From NCBI GenBank assembly GCA_032334055.1, contig JAUOZS010000001.1, positions 904,501-968,500 of the forward strand: a DNA stretch of 64,000 nt, in the 5' to 3' direction. Both the position numbers and the translations under genes were made by a program. Each line of letters starts with the position of its first letter. Positions within the stretch are counted from its first letter, which is position 1. The notes beneath the pieces were generated by a model. The model was given only the letters and a program-made list of their open reading frames with translations, had not been told where the DNA came from and ran no database searches. Below are positions 7,561-15,307 of this stretch, in pieces. This stretch comes from Selenomonadales bacterium 4137-cl (lineage in GTDB: Bacteria; Bacillota; Negativicutes; Sporomusales; UBA7701).

Positions 7561-8232
7561 CTACTCGAGATTCAGTGCTTCGCCCGGCTTAACGACCAGC
7601 ACCGGGACGTCCAGGCGCGTTTCCACGGCCCGTTTGAATTCTAGCGGGTCCTGGGCGATAAGCGGCCAGGTATTGTAATGCATCGGCACGACGAAACGCG
7701 GTTTGAGCAGGGCGACTGCCTCGACGGCGTCCGCCGGTCCCATAGTGAAGTTGTCGCCGATCGGCAGCAGGGCGTAGTCGATCTTCTCCAGTTTGCCAAG
7801 CAGTGCCATATCGCCGAACAGCGCGGTATCGCCCGCATGGTACACGGTCGTGCCGCCGATATTGACGATGAAGCCGCAGGCGTGGCCGCCGGGTACGCCT
7901 GCTCCGTGGAAGGCGAGCGTCAGGCGGACGTAGCCGAAGTCGAAGGCATGCTTGCCCCCGAGGTGCATGGCGTGCGTCTTGCAGCCTTCCCCGCCGCATA
8001 ATCCGGCCATTTCGGCGGTAGATACGACGGTTGCCCCCGCGCGTTTGGCGATTCTCACCGTATCGCCGAGGTGGTCGGCATGGCCGTGGGAGGGCAGGAT
8101 GTAATGGCAGTCGATATCGTCCGCCCCGGCGGCTGCGCAGGGGTTGCCAGACAGGAACGGATCGAAGACGAGCGACGTCCGGCCGTCGGAAAGCAGAAAA
8201 CAGGCATGACCGAGATATTTAAGGGTTTTCAT
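7561..8232 (-). CDS. UPF0173-type metal-dependent hydrolase (metallo-beta-lactamase fold)
   Basis: 223-aa cytoplasmic protein. The metallo-beta-lactamase signature HGHADHLGD is near residue 50. The N-terminus KYLGHACFLL and FDPFLSGNP match the UPF0173/YtkL group, and a metal-binding Asp (YHAGDTALFGDM) and a late His (VPMHYNTWP) are present. The ATG at 8232 follows GAGGAGG. It probably acts on a phosphoester or lactone, but the true substrate is unknown for the family. It is transcribed alone, divergently from moaA. Confidence 0.87.
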   Translation of the reverse strand: MKTLKYLGHACFLLSDGRTSLVFDPFLSGNPCAAAGADDIDCHYILPSHGHADHLGDTVRIAKRAGATVVSTAEMAGLCGGEGCKTHAMHLGGKHAFDFGYVRLTLAFHGAGVPGGHACGFIVNIGGTTVYHAGDTALFGDMALLGKLEKIDYALLPIGDNFTMGPADAVEAVALLKPRFVVPMHYNTWPLIAQDPLEFKRAVETRLDVPVLVVKPGEALNLE

Positions 8233-8345
8233 CGCAAAACCTCCTCAAGAATAGTTTTCTCCATTAATCTTGCAAATAATATCCAGTAATAGTATTATCG
8301 CTCCGCGGGGAAAAAACCTTTCGCGCCGCCGCGTATGTTTTGCAT

Positions 8346-8430
8346 GGAGAGTTTTTGGCCGGTCGCTGCGGCAGGTTATCCGGCCGGAACGGCGAATACT
8401 GTTACCTACAGCCCCGAGCCAAGGGAGATA
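8346..8430 (+). promoter_or_regulatory. Candidate structured leader of the moa operon
   Basis: The 217 bases before moaA are G+C-rich and can fold. GGCCGG (8357-8362) pairs with CCGGCC (8380-8385) around an inner GC/GC hairpin. CTGT pairs with ACAG at about 8399-8411. CCCCGAGCCAAGGGAG follows before the ribosome site. Position and layout fit a molybdenum or tungsten cofactor riboswitch, but I cannot match the consensus by eye. Confidence 0.35.
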
Positions 8431-8449
8431 ATGGGGAGGAGGCGTGGCG

Positions 8450-9430
8450 ATGAACGACGGCCATAACCGGGCGATTCATTACCTCAGGGTATCGGTCACC
8501 GACCGCTGCAACTTCCGCTGTGCCTATTGCATGCCGCCGCGGGGGGTGAAATGGCTGCCCCGCGCTGAAATCCTTACCTACGAAGAACTGCTGCGCCTCA
8601 TTGCCGTATTCAGCCGCGAAGGCATAAGAAACGTGCGGCTTACGGGCGGCGAGCCGCTCGTGCGTAAGGGAATAGTCGGCTTTGTCGCCGCCGTGAAGGG
8701 ACTGGGAATGATCGAAGACCTGTCGCTGACGACCAACGGCAGCCTGTTGCCTCAGTACGCCGTCGCGCTTAAAGCTGCCGGCCTCGACAGGGTCAACATC
8801 AGTCTCGACACCGTGGACCCGGCCGGCTTCGCGAAAGTAACCCGCTGCGGCTGCGTCAAGGACACCCTGCTGGGAATAACGAGCGCGCTTGAGGCGGGCC
8901 TTGCGCCCGTCAAAATAAACGTCGTTCTGACCGACGCGCTGAGCATAACCGATCTGGCCTTCTTCATCGACCAGGTTAAGCGTTACCCGATCGCCGTGCG
9001 CTTCATCGAGCGCATGCCGCTAGGCGGCCAGGACGACCCTGACTCCGGCCCCGACATCGCCGCCGTCAAACGGCTGCTGGAAGAAGCCGGGCACGGGCGG
9101 CTAGAGCCGGCGGACACCAAGGGCAACGGTCCGGCCCGCTACTGGCGACTTCCCGAGTCGCAGGGCACCTTCGGCTTCATCACACCCATTTCAGAGCATT
9201 TCTGCGGCGCCTGCAACCGTCTCAGACTGACGGCCGACGGCCGGCTTCGTCCCTGTCTCCTGAGCGACCGGGAAATCGACATCAGGACGCCACTGCGAGC
9301 CGGCGCCAGCGACGCAGACCTTGCCGCCCTGTTTGCCGCCGCTGTCCGCGCCAAGCCCCAGGGGCACTCCCTTTGCCGCACGAGCGGCTATATTGGATTC
9401 GGGCGCCAAATGTCGCAGATCGGCGGGTGA
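8450..9430 (+). CDS. moaA: GTP 3',8-cyclase MoaA
   Basis: 326-aa radical SAM enzyme that starts molybdopterin synthesis by converting GTP to 3',8-cyclo-7,8-dihydro-GTP. The SAM cluster motif CNFRCAYC lies at residues 20-27, with the LTGGEPLVRK glycine motif after it. The second 4Fe-4S site is in the C-terminal half (CGACNRLRL and RPC). The tail ends in the family's conserved -GG (MSQIGG). The ATG at 8450 lies 7 bases after GGAGGAGG. The upstream GTG 8444 abuts that site and is unlikely. First gene of a molybdopterin cluster. Confidence 0.95.
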   Translation: MNDGHNRAIHYLRVSVTDRCNFRCAYCMPPRGVKWLPRAEILTYEELLRLIAVFSREGIRNVRLTGGEPLVRKGIVGFVAAVKGLGMIEDLSLTTNGSLLPQYAVALKAAGLDRVNISLDTVDPAGFAKVTRCGCVKDTLLGITSALEAGLAPVKINVVLTDALSITDLAFFIDQVKRYPIAVRFIERMPLGGQDDPDSGPDIAAVKRLLEEAGHGRLEPADTKGNGPARYWRLPESQGTFGFITPISEHFCGACNRLRLTADGRLRPCLLSDREIDIRTPLRAGASDADLAALFAAAVRAKPQGHSLCRTSGYIGFGRQMSQIGG

Positions 9431-9461
9431 GAGGCTAATAGCAAAAATTGGAAAAAAATTG

Positions 9462-9488
9462 GCAGGAGTTTGACCGAACTGCCCGAAT
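9462..9488 (+). promoter_or_regulatory. SigH-like promoter before the moaD-like gene
   Basis: GCAGGAGTT (9462-9470), 11 bases, then CCCGAATAA (9482-9490). This fits the Bacillus SigH pattern RNAGGAWWW-N11/12-RNNGAATWW with mismatches at -35 position 7 and the first -10 base. A very similar element lies at 24388-24417. Confidence 0.5.
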
Positions 9489-9542
9489 AATATACGTAGC
9501 CTTGTAAGGACTGAACGCATTCAGGGAAGGTGTGGGGCAGGT

Positions 9543-9788
9543 TTGGTTATCGAAGTGCGCTTATACGCCTCGCTCAGGCGCTACCGGCCGGAGGGCTCGG
9601 ATACCGGCATGGTGGCTGTCGACGTGCCGGACGGTATTTCTCTGGGCGAACTTCTCTCCGAGTTGGAGATTGACACTGACGAGATAAAACTGGCGGCAGT
9701 CAACGGCAATGACAGTAGTCCTGCAAAGGTGCTGTCCGACGGCGACCGGGTGGAGCTGTTCCCCCGGGATTTTGCCGCCAAAGCCTGA
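9543..9788 (+). CDS. MoaD/ThiS-like ubiquitin-fold protein lacking the C-terminal Gly-Gly
   Basis: 81-aa beta-grasp protein: VIEVRLYASLRRYRP at the N-terminus, VPDGISLGELLSEL in the middle and LSDGDRVELFPRDF near the end, as in MoaD. MoaD and ThiS need a terminal Gly-Gly for adenylation and thiocarboxylation. This protein instead ends FAAKA, so it cannot work as a normal sulfur carrier unless processed. The start is TTG 9543, about 10 bases after GGGAAGGTG. It sits between moaA and moaC, with its own SigH-like promoter upstream. Confidence 0.75.
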   Translation: MVIEVRLYASLRRYRPEGSDTGMVAVDVPDGISLGELLSELEIDTDEIKLAAVNGNDSSPAKVLSDGDRVELFPRDFAAKA

Positions 9789-9809
9789 TCCGCCGGGGAA
9801 GGGGCCGAA

Positions 9810-10292
9810 GTGGAATTAACCCATTTCAATCAATCTGGGCGGGCGAGAATGGTGGACGTTTCGGTCAAGAACGACACCAGGCGCGAGGCGGTGGCCGAAG
9901 GCCGGATCAGGATGCAGCCCGCCACGCTCGCGCTCATAAAGGCGGGGGCGGTCGGCAAAGGCGATGTCCTGGGTGTGGCCCAGGTAGCCGGCATAATGGC
10001 GGCCAAGCAAACCTGGCAGCTTATCCCGATGTGCCACCCCCTGCTACTGACGGGGGTCGACATCGGCTTCGCAATCGACGAAGCGGCCAGCGCGATCGAT
10101 ATCGTCGCCACGGTAAGGACAACCGGCAAAACCGGTGTGGAGATGGAAGCTTTAACGGCCGTAACCGTCGCTGCCCTGGCCATTTACGATATGGCCAAGG
10201 CGGTTGACAAGGGCATGGTCGTCGAATACGTCCGTTTGACCGCCAAATCCGGCGGCAAGAGCGGCGATTACGTGCGGAACGACCGCGACTAG
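9810..10292 (+). CDS. moaC: Cyclic pyranopterin monophosphate synthase MoaC
   Basis: 160-aa enzyme that completes cyclic pyranopterin monophosphate synthesis after MoaA. Family motifs are clear: [14 protein letters not shown] near residue 14, the catalytic region IPMCHPLLL, and [20 protein letters not shown] with KSGGKSGDY at the end. The GTG start at 9810 follows GGGGAAGGGG. The length is the usual one for the family. Confidence 0.95.
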   Translation: MELTHFNQSGRARMVDVSVKNDTRREAVAEGRIRMQPATLALIKAGAVGKGDVLGVAQVAGIMAAKQTWQLIPMCHPLLLTGVDIGFAIDEAASAIDIVATVRTTGKTGVEMEALTAVTVAALAIYDMAKAVDKGMVVEYVRLTAKSGGKSGDYVRNDRD

Positions 10293-10302
10293 GGGGACAA
10301 AA

Positions 10303-10746
10303 GTGCAAGGAACAATCATCGCAGTTTGTACAAGCGCCAGCAAAGGCGAGCGCAAAACCAACGTCGGCCGCGGCAATCTGTTGCCGGGGCTGGGGCTGGA
10401 AGGCGACGCCCACGCCGGCTTCGCCCACCGCCAGATCAGCCTGCTGGCAATGGAAAGCATCGACAAGATGCGCCAGGCCGGGCTTGACGTAGGGCCGGGC
10501 GACTTCGCCGAAAACTTCACCACCAAGGGCATTTCCCTCGTCTCACTGCCGGTCGGCACCCGCCTGAAGATCGGCGACGCGCTCCTGGAGATAAGCCAGA
10601 TCGGCAAAGAATGCCACACCCGTTGCGCCATATACTACCAGGCAGGCGACTGCGTAATGCCCAAGGAAGGCATTTTTGCGACCGTCCTGACCGGCGGACC
10701 GGTAGCGGTCGGCGACACTCTCAAGGTGGTGACGGATAATGTTTAG
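10303..10746 (+). CDS. MOSC-domain protein
   Basis: 147-aa stand-alone MOSC domain, a beta-rich module related to the C-terminus of molybdenum cofactor sulfurases, which carries sulfur on a conserved Cys. Visible features are the N-terminal GxxxGDAHAG-like stretch (GLEGDAHAGF), a GDFAENF motif and the Cys-containing segment IGKECHTRC. The GTG start follows AGGGGGAC. Its 3' end overlaps mogA by 8 bases, indicating translational coupling. A role in handling the sulfur or metal of the cofactor is likely but unproven. Confidence 0.88.
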   Translation: MQGTIIAVCTSASKGERKTNVGRGNLLPGLGLEGDAHAGFAHRQISLLAMESIDKMRQAGLDVGPGDFAENFTTKGISLVSLPVGTRLKIGDALLEISQIGKECHTRCAIYYQAGDCVMPKEGIFATVLTGGPVAVGDTLKVVTDNV

Positions 10747-11239
10747 CATCGGTATAATCACCGCCAGCGACAAAGGCTCCCGCGGCGAACGCGAGGATGT
10801 CAGCGGGCGGACCATCGCAACCATGCTGGCCGGCATCGGCGAAGTAAAGCACTACGTCGTCGTGCCCGACGAGCGTGAGGCTCTGAGCGGCGAAATCATC
10901 AATATGGCGGACGCACTGGCGATCGACCTCATCCTGACCACCGGCGGCACCGGCCTGAGCCCGCGGGACGTCACGCCTGAGGCCACCCTGGCCGTGGTCG
11001 ACCGCCTGGTGCCGGGTATTCCCGAAGCCATGCGGGCCAAATCGCTGGAAGTGACCTCCCGGGCTATGCTGTCGCGGGCGGTGGCCGGTATTCGCGGCCG
11101 CACGCTCATCATCAACCTCCCTGGCAGCCCCAAGGGGGTAAAAGAATGCCTGGAGGTAGTCCTGCCCGCCCTGGAGCACGGGTTGGCGATCATGAAAGGC
11201 GAAGCCGGCGAATGCGGCGGGCCGGCGCCGGCAAAATAA
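10739..11239 (+). CDS. mogA: Molybdopterin adenylyltransferase (MogA/MoaB family)
   Basis: 166-aa protein that binds and adenylates molybdopterin before metal insertion. The conserved core TTGGTGLSPRDVTPEAT lies near residues 65-81, and LPGSPKGVKECLE marks the C-terminal half. It overlaps the MOSC gene by 8 bases and ends the moa cluster. moaE, moeA and a moeB-type activating enzyme are not in this window. Confidence 0.92.
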   Translation: MFSIGIITASDKGSRGEREDVSGRTIATMLAGIGEVKHYVVVPDEREALSGEIINMADALAIDLILTTGGTGLSPRDVTPEATLAVVDRLVPGIPEAMRAKSLEVTSRAMLSRAVAGIRGRTLIINLPGSPKGVKECLEVVLPALEHGLAIMKGEAGECGGPAPAK

Positions 11240-11260
11240 CATCGCCTTCAAAATTATGAC

Positions 11261-11290
11261 TTGACATAGCCAAACTACTTTTGCTATAGT
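11261..11290 (+). promoter_or_regulatory. Sigma-A promoter of the aroF-tyrA transcript
   Basis: A perfect TTGACA (11261-11266), 18-base spacer, TATAGT (11285-11290). It starts the T-box leader. Confidence 0.85.
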
Positions 11291-11296
11291 AAGCAT

Positions 11297-11580
11297 CAAC
11301 AGCACATCGAAATGCGATGAGCGGGAGAAGTAAGCCAGAAGCGTTTTCCAGAGAGCCGGGGGGTGGTGCGACCCGGCAGACGCGCTGACCGAAATACACC
11401 CGCGAGCAGCAGGTTGAAAGCCGCGTGCGAGTAGACCGGGCCGGAGCGCCACCGTTAACACAGGCTAGGGTATCGGACGTCAGTCCCGTACCTGAAAAGA
11501 GCGGCTTGCCACAAGCAAGCAGGGTGGTACCACGGGTAGATAATAACCCGTCCCTGATTTCAGGGGCGGGATTTTTATAT
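11297..11580 (+). promoter_or_regulatory. T-box leader with a tyrosine (UAC) specifier
   Basis: The T-box sequence AGGGTGGTACCACGG lies at 11521-11535. Upstream is a long stem-I region with the expected purine-rich loops, and ACCGAAATACACC places a UAC codon followed by A at 11395-11397, the normal specifier context. The UGGU in the T-box pairs with ACCA, which fits tRNA-Tyr (discriminator A). The terminator is CCCGTCCCTG/CAGGGGCGGG (11547-11570, one G-U pair) plus ATTTTTAT. Uncharged tRNA-Tyr would let transcription into aroF-tyrA continue, which matches the tyrosine pathway genes. Confidence 0.9.
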
Positions 11581-11585
11581 TCTAC

Positions 11586-11706
11586 GGCTGCCTCAGAAGT
11601 CCATCTGCGGCGTTGCTCCTCGGCTGCTTGCTCGGCGTACGCAACCAAGTACGCTGTCGCAGCGCAGCCTCCGGTGCGCCTTGCATCTGGAGCTTCTGAG
11701 ACAGCC
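11586..11706. repeat. Long inverted-repeat intergenic element, copy A
   Basis: 121-bp imperfect palindrome. The outer arms GGCTGYCTCAGAAG are complementary. The core has TCCATCTGCGGCGTTGC on the left and GCGCCTTGCATCTGGAG on the right, with GCGTAC-N8-GTACGC at the centre. Three related copies lie at 21059, 31128 and 43228. This copy lies inside the 5' untranslated region, between the T-box terminator and aroF. Confidence 0.75.
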
Positions 11707-11747
11707 TAAGCCAAGACAAAGTCAATTTAACGGGGAGGAACACTATC

Positions 11748-12764
11748 ATGATCATCGTAATGCAGCCCCACGCCAGCGAAGCCGAAATCAACCGCGTCGT
11801 CGAGAAAATAACCGGCCTCGGCCTCAAAGTCCATCTTTCGGAGGGGCGCTACCGCACCATCATCGGCGTCATCGGCGACAAGAAAATCATCAACGGACTC
11901 CCGGTTGAAGTCCTTCCGGGGGTTGAAAAGGTGGTCTCCGTAACCGAAAGCTACAAACTTGTCGGCCGCGAATTCAAGCACGAGGACAGCGTCATCGACG
12001 TCGGCGGCGTGCCCGTGGGCGGCGACGGTCTCGTGGTCATGGCCGGTCCGTGCGCCGTCGAAAGCCGTGAACAGCTCCTGGAATCGGCGGAGGCCGTCAA
12101 GGCTGGCGGCGCCCAGTTCCTGCGCGGCGGGGCCTATAAGCCGCGCACGTCGCCCTACTCCTTCCAGGGCCTTGAGGAAAAAGGCCTGGAGATGCTTGCC
12201 GAAGCCCGCGAGAAAACCGGCCTGAAAATCGTCACCGAAGTCGTCGACATCCAGTCAGTGCCGGTAGTCTGCGCATACGCCGACGTAGTGCAGGTCGGCG
12301 CCCGGAACATGCAGAACTTCCAGCTTCTCAAAGCGGTGGGCAAAGCCGGCAAACCCGTCCTCCTCAAGCGCGGCATAGCCGCCACCATCAACGAATGGCT
12401 CAACGCCGCCGAATACGTCATGAACGAGGGCAACTACAGCGTCATCATGTGCGAGCGCGGCATCCGCACCTTCGAGAACTTCACCCGCAACACCCTCGAC
12501 CTCAGCGCCGTCGCCGCCGTAAAAAGCGTCAGCCACCTGCCGGTGATCGTCGACCCCAGTCACGGCACCGGGGTGTGGAAGCTCGTCCGGCCGATGTCCA
12601 GAGCCGCAGTTGCCGCCGGGGCCGACGGGTTGATGATCGAGGTTCACCCCAACCCGGCCGAAGCCCTGTCCGACGGCAAACAGTCGCTCACCCCGGAAAA
12701 CTTCGCCGGATTGATGCGGGAAGTTGCGGGTATCGCCAACCTCATGGGCCGGAGGATGGCATGA
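11748..12764 (+). CDS. aroF: 3-deoxy-7-phosphoheptulonate synthase (DAHP synthase, class I-beta)
   Basis: 338-aa first enzyme of aromatic amino-acid synthesis (phosphoenolpyruvate plus erythrose 4-phosphate to DAHP). It has an N-terminal ferredoxin-like regulatory domain (about 1-75, [14 protein letters not shown]), then a KdsA-like barrel with [41 protein letters not shown] and DPSHGTG. Related enzymes with this N-terminal domain are inhibited by Tyr or Phe. It lies behind a tyrosine T-box. The ATG follows a GGGGAGGA ribosome site. Its stop overlaps tyrA by 4 bases (ATGA). Confidence 0.95.
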   Translation: MIIVMQPHASEAEINRVVEKITGLGLKVHLSEGRYRTIIGVIGDKKIINGLPVEVLPGVEKVVSVTESYKLVGREFKHEDSVIDVGGVPVGGDGLVVMAGPCAVESREQLLESAEAVKAGGAQFLRGGAYKPRTSPYSFQGLEEKGLEMLAEAREKTGLKIVTEVVDIQSVPVVCAYADVVQVGARNMQNFQLLKAVGKAGKPVLLKRGIAATINEWLNAAEYVMNEGNYSVIMCERGIRTFENFTRNTLDLSAVAAVKSVSHLPVIVDPSHGTGVWKLVRPMSRAAVAAGADGLMIEVHPNPAEALSDGKQSLTPENFAGLMREVAGIANLMGRRMA

Positions 12765-13621
12765 AAAACCCGCGGATCACCATCATCGGCGTCGGCCTCA
12801 TCGGCGGCTCGCTGGGCCTGGCTCTCAAAGCGGCCGGCCTCGACGTCACCGGCGTCGACAGCGACCGGGGCAGCCTCGACATCGCCGTCCGGCGAGGCTC
12901 CGTCGACCGGGCCACGACCGACCTGGCGGACGGGGTCGCTCAGGCCGACGTGGTTTTTCTCTGCACCCCCGTGCTGCAAATCCCCGCGGTCGTCGCCCGG
13001 ATCGCTCCCCATCTCAGAGAAGGGGCCATCATCACCGACGTCGGCAGTACCAAACGGTTCATCGGCGAAAAAATAACCCGCCTGCTGCCCCGGGGAGTCC
13101 ACTATGTAGGCGGACACCCCATGGCCGGACGGGAGAAAAGCGGCATCGCAGCCGCCGACATCAACCTTTTCCGCGACAAACGCTATATCTTCACCCCCGC
13201 CGCCGCCACACCGCCGGCAGCGGTGTCGCTGGTCGCCGGCCTCATCCGCACCACCGGCGCCAGGGTAAGCGTCATGGACATTTCCCACCACGACGACTGC
13301 GCGGCCGTCATCAGCCACGTGCCCCACGTCGTCGCCGCAGGCCTCGTCAACCTCCTCGGCCGTTACCCCGGCGAGGAGGAAAACATCGGCGCGCTCGCCG
13401 GCGGCGGCTTCTGCGACACCACCCGCATCGCCTCTTCCAACGCTGACATGTGGGCTGACATTTGTCTAACAAACCCTGACGCCATCACCACCGGCATCGA
13501 GGAACTGCAGGCAATGCTCGACGAGGTCGTCGCCGCCATCCGGCGTGGCGACCGGGCGGCAGTTCACGCCTTCTTCGCCGCCGCCAAAGCCCGACGGGAC
13601 AACATCATCGCGTCACTCTAG
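12761..13621 (+). CDS. tyrA: Prephenate dehydrogenase
   Basis: 286-aa NAD(P)-dependent enzyme converting prephenate to 4-hydroxyphenylpyruvate for tyrosine. The Rossmann motif GVGLIGGSLGLALK is at the N-terminus, followed by DVGSTKR, GGHPMAGREKSG and HDDCAAVISHVPH, all typical of TyrA. There is no ACT domain at the C-terminus, so regulation probably rests on AroF and the T-box. The ATG at 12761 follows GGAGG with an ATGA overlap to aroF. The frame is open upstream to 12395, but that part is only an Arg-rich out-of-frame copy of aroF. The 3' end overlaps the convergent GDSL gene by 17 bases. Confidence 0.94.
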   Translation: MKNPRITIIGVGLIGGSLGLALKAAGLDVTGVDSDRGSLDIAVRRGSVDRATTDLADGVAQADVVFLCTPVLQIPAVVARIAPHLREGAIITDVGSTKRFIGEKITRLLPRGVHYVGGHPMAGREKSGIAAADINLFRDKRYIFTPAAATPPAAVSLVAGLIRTTGARVSVMDISHHDDCAAVISHVPHVVAAGLVNLLGRYPGEEENIGALAGGGFCDTTRIASSNADMWADICLTNPDAITTGIEELQAMLDEVVAAIRRGDRAAVHAFFAAAKARRDNIIASL

Positions 13622-15218
13622 ACCAATGGGCGTTGATGATTTGGGCGATGACCTTCTTCGCCTCGATATCGGGGTGGAGGCCGTCGACCGCGTAGTAATC
13701 GGGCAACTCCCGCCCCGCATCTGCCAGGTGGGGATCAAGATCGATATAGTAGCGCTGCTGTCTGATGAAATTATTGACGGTGTCGAACTCCTGCCGCCAG
13801 TTCGACGCCGTCTCTTCGTTGAAAACCTTCCTGATCGCCTCGGGGTTGATCGGCGGAAGGGTCAGAAAGATCGGACGGATGCTGTGCGCCAGGCATTTGG
13901 CGCGGACGGCGGCCAGGTCCTCGATGACCTTCTCGGCCGGCGTGCCGCCGCGCAGGCTGTTAGTACCGCCCATAATTATGAGGAATTTCGGCCGGAAGGG
14001 CAGTACATCGCGTTCAAACCTTTCCGCCATCGTCTCCGAGGTGTCGCCGCTGCGCCCGAGATTCACGACCGGGAAATTGAGGTAAGTCTGAAAACTGTAT
14101 TCCCAGTCCCCCGGCGAATAAGAAACCGCGCCGCCGCCATGAGTGATGCTATCGCCCAAAGTTGCGGCGTAATTGCCCCTTTTTAGGTCGACGACGAAAC
14201 TGCCTGCCTGGGAATAAACGCCCACCGGCTCGCCGGCCGCGTCCAGGCCCCTGACCCGCCAATAATAGGTGCCCGGGGTAACGCGGGGTTCCTCGTCGTA
14301 GCACGAAAAACCGGACACCTCTTTGCTCCAGATGCGGTGCACCGACGGCGCCGTGCCTGCCGGCAGTTCCGGCGGGGCGCTCAAAACCTCGACCTCGTAA
14401 CCGACCGCCCCGACGATTGGGACCCAGGAATAGGCCGGATAGAGCGGCGTAGGGAGACCGTCGCGGTTAAAGACGGTCGTCGGCAGCGGCCGCAGCGTCT
14501 GTTCTTTGTCGTGGTCGATGAAAATTTCCTGGGCGTCCGAGAACACCCCCAAAGGGTCGCCGTCGTAATCGAGAGCTCGCACCCGCCACCAGAGGCGGCT
14601 TAACTCATATCGCGAAAAATCGGCGTTGAAGCCGTTGGTAAACACCTCGCGGGAATGGGTGAAGCGGTGCTGGGACGGTTCTATGCCTCCGGGATTTTCC
14701 GGCGGCGCGTCCAGAAATTCGATCTCGTAATACACCGCTCCCGGCACCGTAGTCCACGACAGCATCGGCTTGTCCGCGGCCGGCGCGGCTGCGGGGTAGG
14801 AGCAGGTGGCCACAGGCTTGAGGCGCTGAAAATCGACGGCTGACCGGCCTGTAAGGACGGCAAGGTCGAGAAGATCGGAGTAACCGCCCAGCGGGTGGCG
14901 GAAAAGGCCGTGAGCAGATACCCGCCAGTAGGTGCGGAAGGGGTAATTATCGTTGATCGTGAAGCTGTTGCCCCAGGTGCGGAAAGAGAAGAGGCGCTGG
15001 CCGGGCGGAGCCGGGAACCGCCCCGACGGCGGCGCCTTCAGCACCTCCACTTCGTAGTAGCCGGGGTACGGCAGCCGCTGCCAGGACAGAATATATTCGT
15101 TGGCGGCGAACGCGGCCACCAGATTGGGCCGGTAACCGCCGAGCACGACAGACGCCGCGGTCTCCGCCATGTATATCACAACAAGGGCGATGGCGATCGG
15201 CAGGACAAAGCGCTTCAT
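13605..15218 (-). CDS. Exported GDSL/SGNH hydrolase with three repeated beta-domains
   Basis: 537 aa. The N-terminus (MKRFVLPIAIALVVIYMAETAA) is a signal peptide or anchor. Three repeats of about 90-100 aa follow, each opening with LSW..vPg..YYEVEvL.APPe and closing with YWRVRalD..G.P.GVfS, a fibronectin-III-like pattern. The C-terminal SGNH esterase domain has GDSITHGGG (Ser), NLGRSGDT (Gly), GGTNSLRGG (Asn) and DGLHPD (Asp/His). It probably acts on an ester in the envelope or an extracellular polymer. I place the start at ATG 15218; the frame is open further up to 15275 without a better ribosome site. Confidence 0.87.
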   Translation of the reverse strand: MKRFVLPIAIALVVIYMAETAASVVLGGYRPNLVAAFAANEYILSWQRLPYPGYYEVEVLKAPPSGRFPAPPGQRLFSFRTWGNSFTINDNYPFRTYWRVSAHGLFRHPLGGYSDLLDLAVLTGRSAVDFQRLKPVATCSYPAAAPAADKPMLSWTTVPGAVYYEIEFLDAPPENPGGIEPSQHRFTHSREVFTNGFNADFSRYELSRLWWRVRALDYDGDPLGVFSDAQEIFIDHDKEQTLRPLPTTVFNRDGLPTPLYPAYSWVPIVGAVGYEVEVLSAPPELPAGTAPSVHRIWSKEVSGFSCYDEEPRVTPGTYYWRVRGLDAAGEPVGVYSQAGSFVVDLKRGNYAATLGDSITHGGGAVSYSPGDWEYSFQTYLNFPVVNLGRSGDTSETMAERFERDVLPFRPKFLIIMGGTNSLRGGTPAEKVIEDLAAVRAKCLAHSIRPIFLTLPPINPEAIRKVFNEETASNWRQEFDTVNNFIRQQRYYIDLDPHLADAGRELPDYYAVDGLHPDIEAKKVIAQIINAHWSRVTR

Positions 15219-15307
15219 AGATTGCCTCACTTTGCGTGGTTTTCGACAGGGATTGTCGGGGCTGGCACCGAACAATCATATATGTCCTAAATCAGGGAGA
15301 TGATCTG

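Noticed and set aside
12395..12760. Long N-terminal extension of tyrA
   Set aside because: The extra residues are Arg/His-rich out-of-frame aroF codons. The true start at 12761 has GGAGG and an ATGA overlap.
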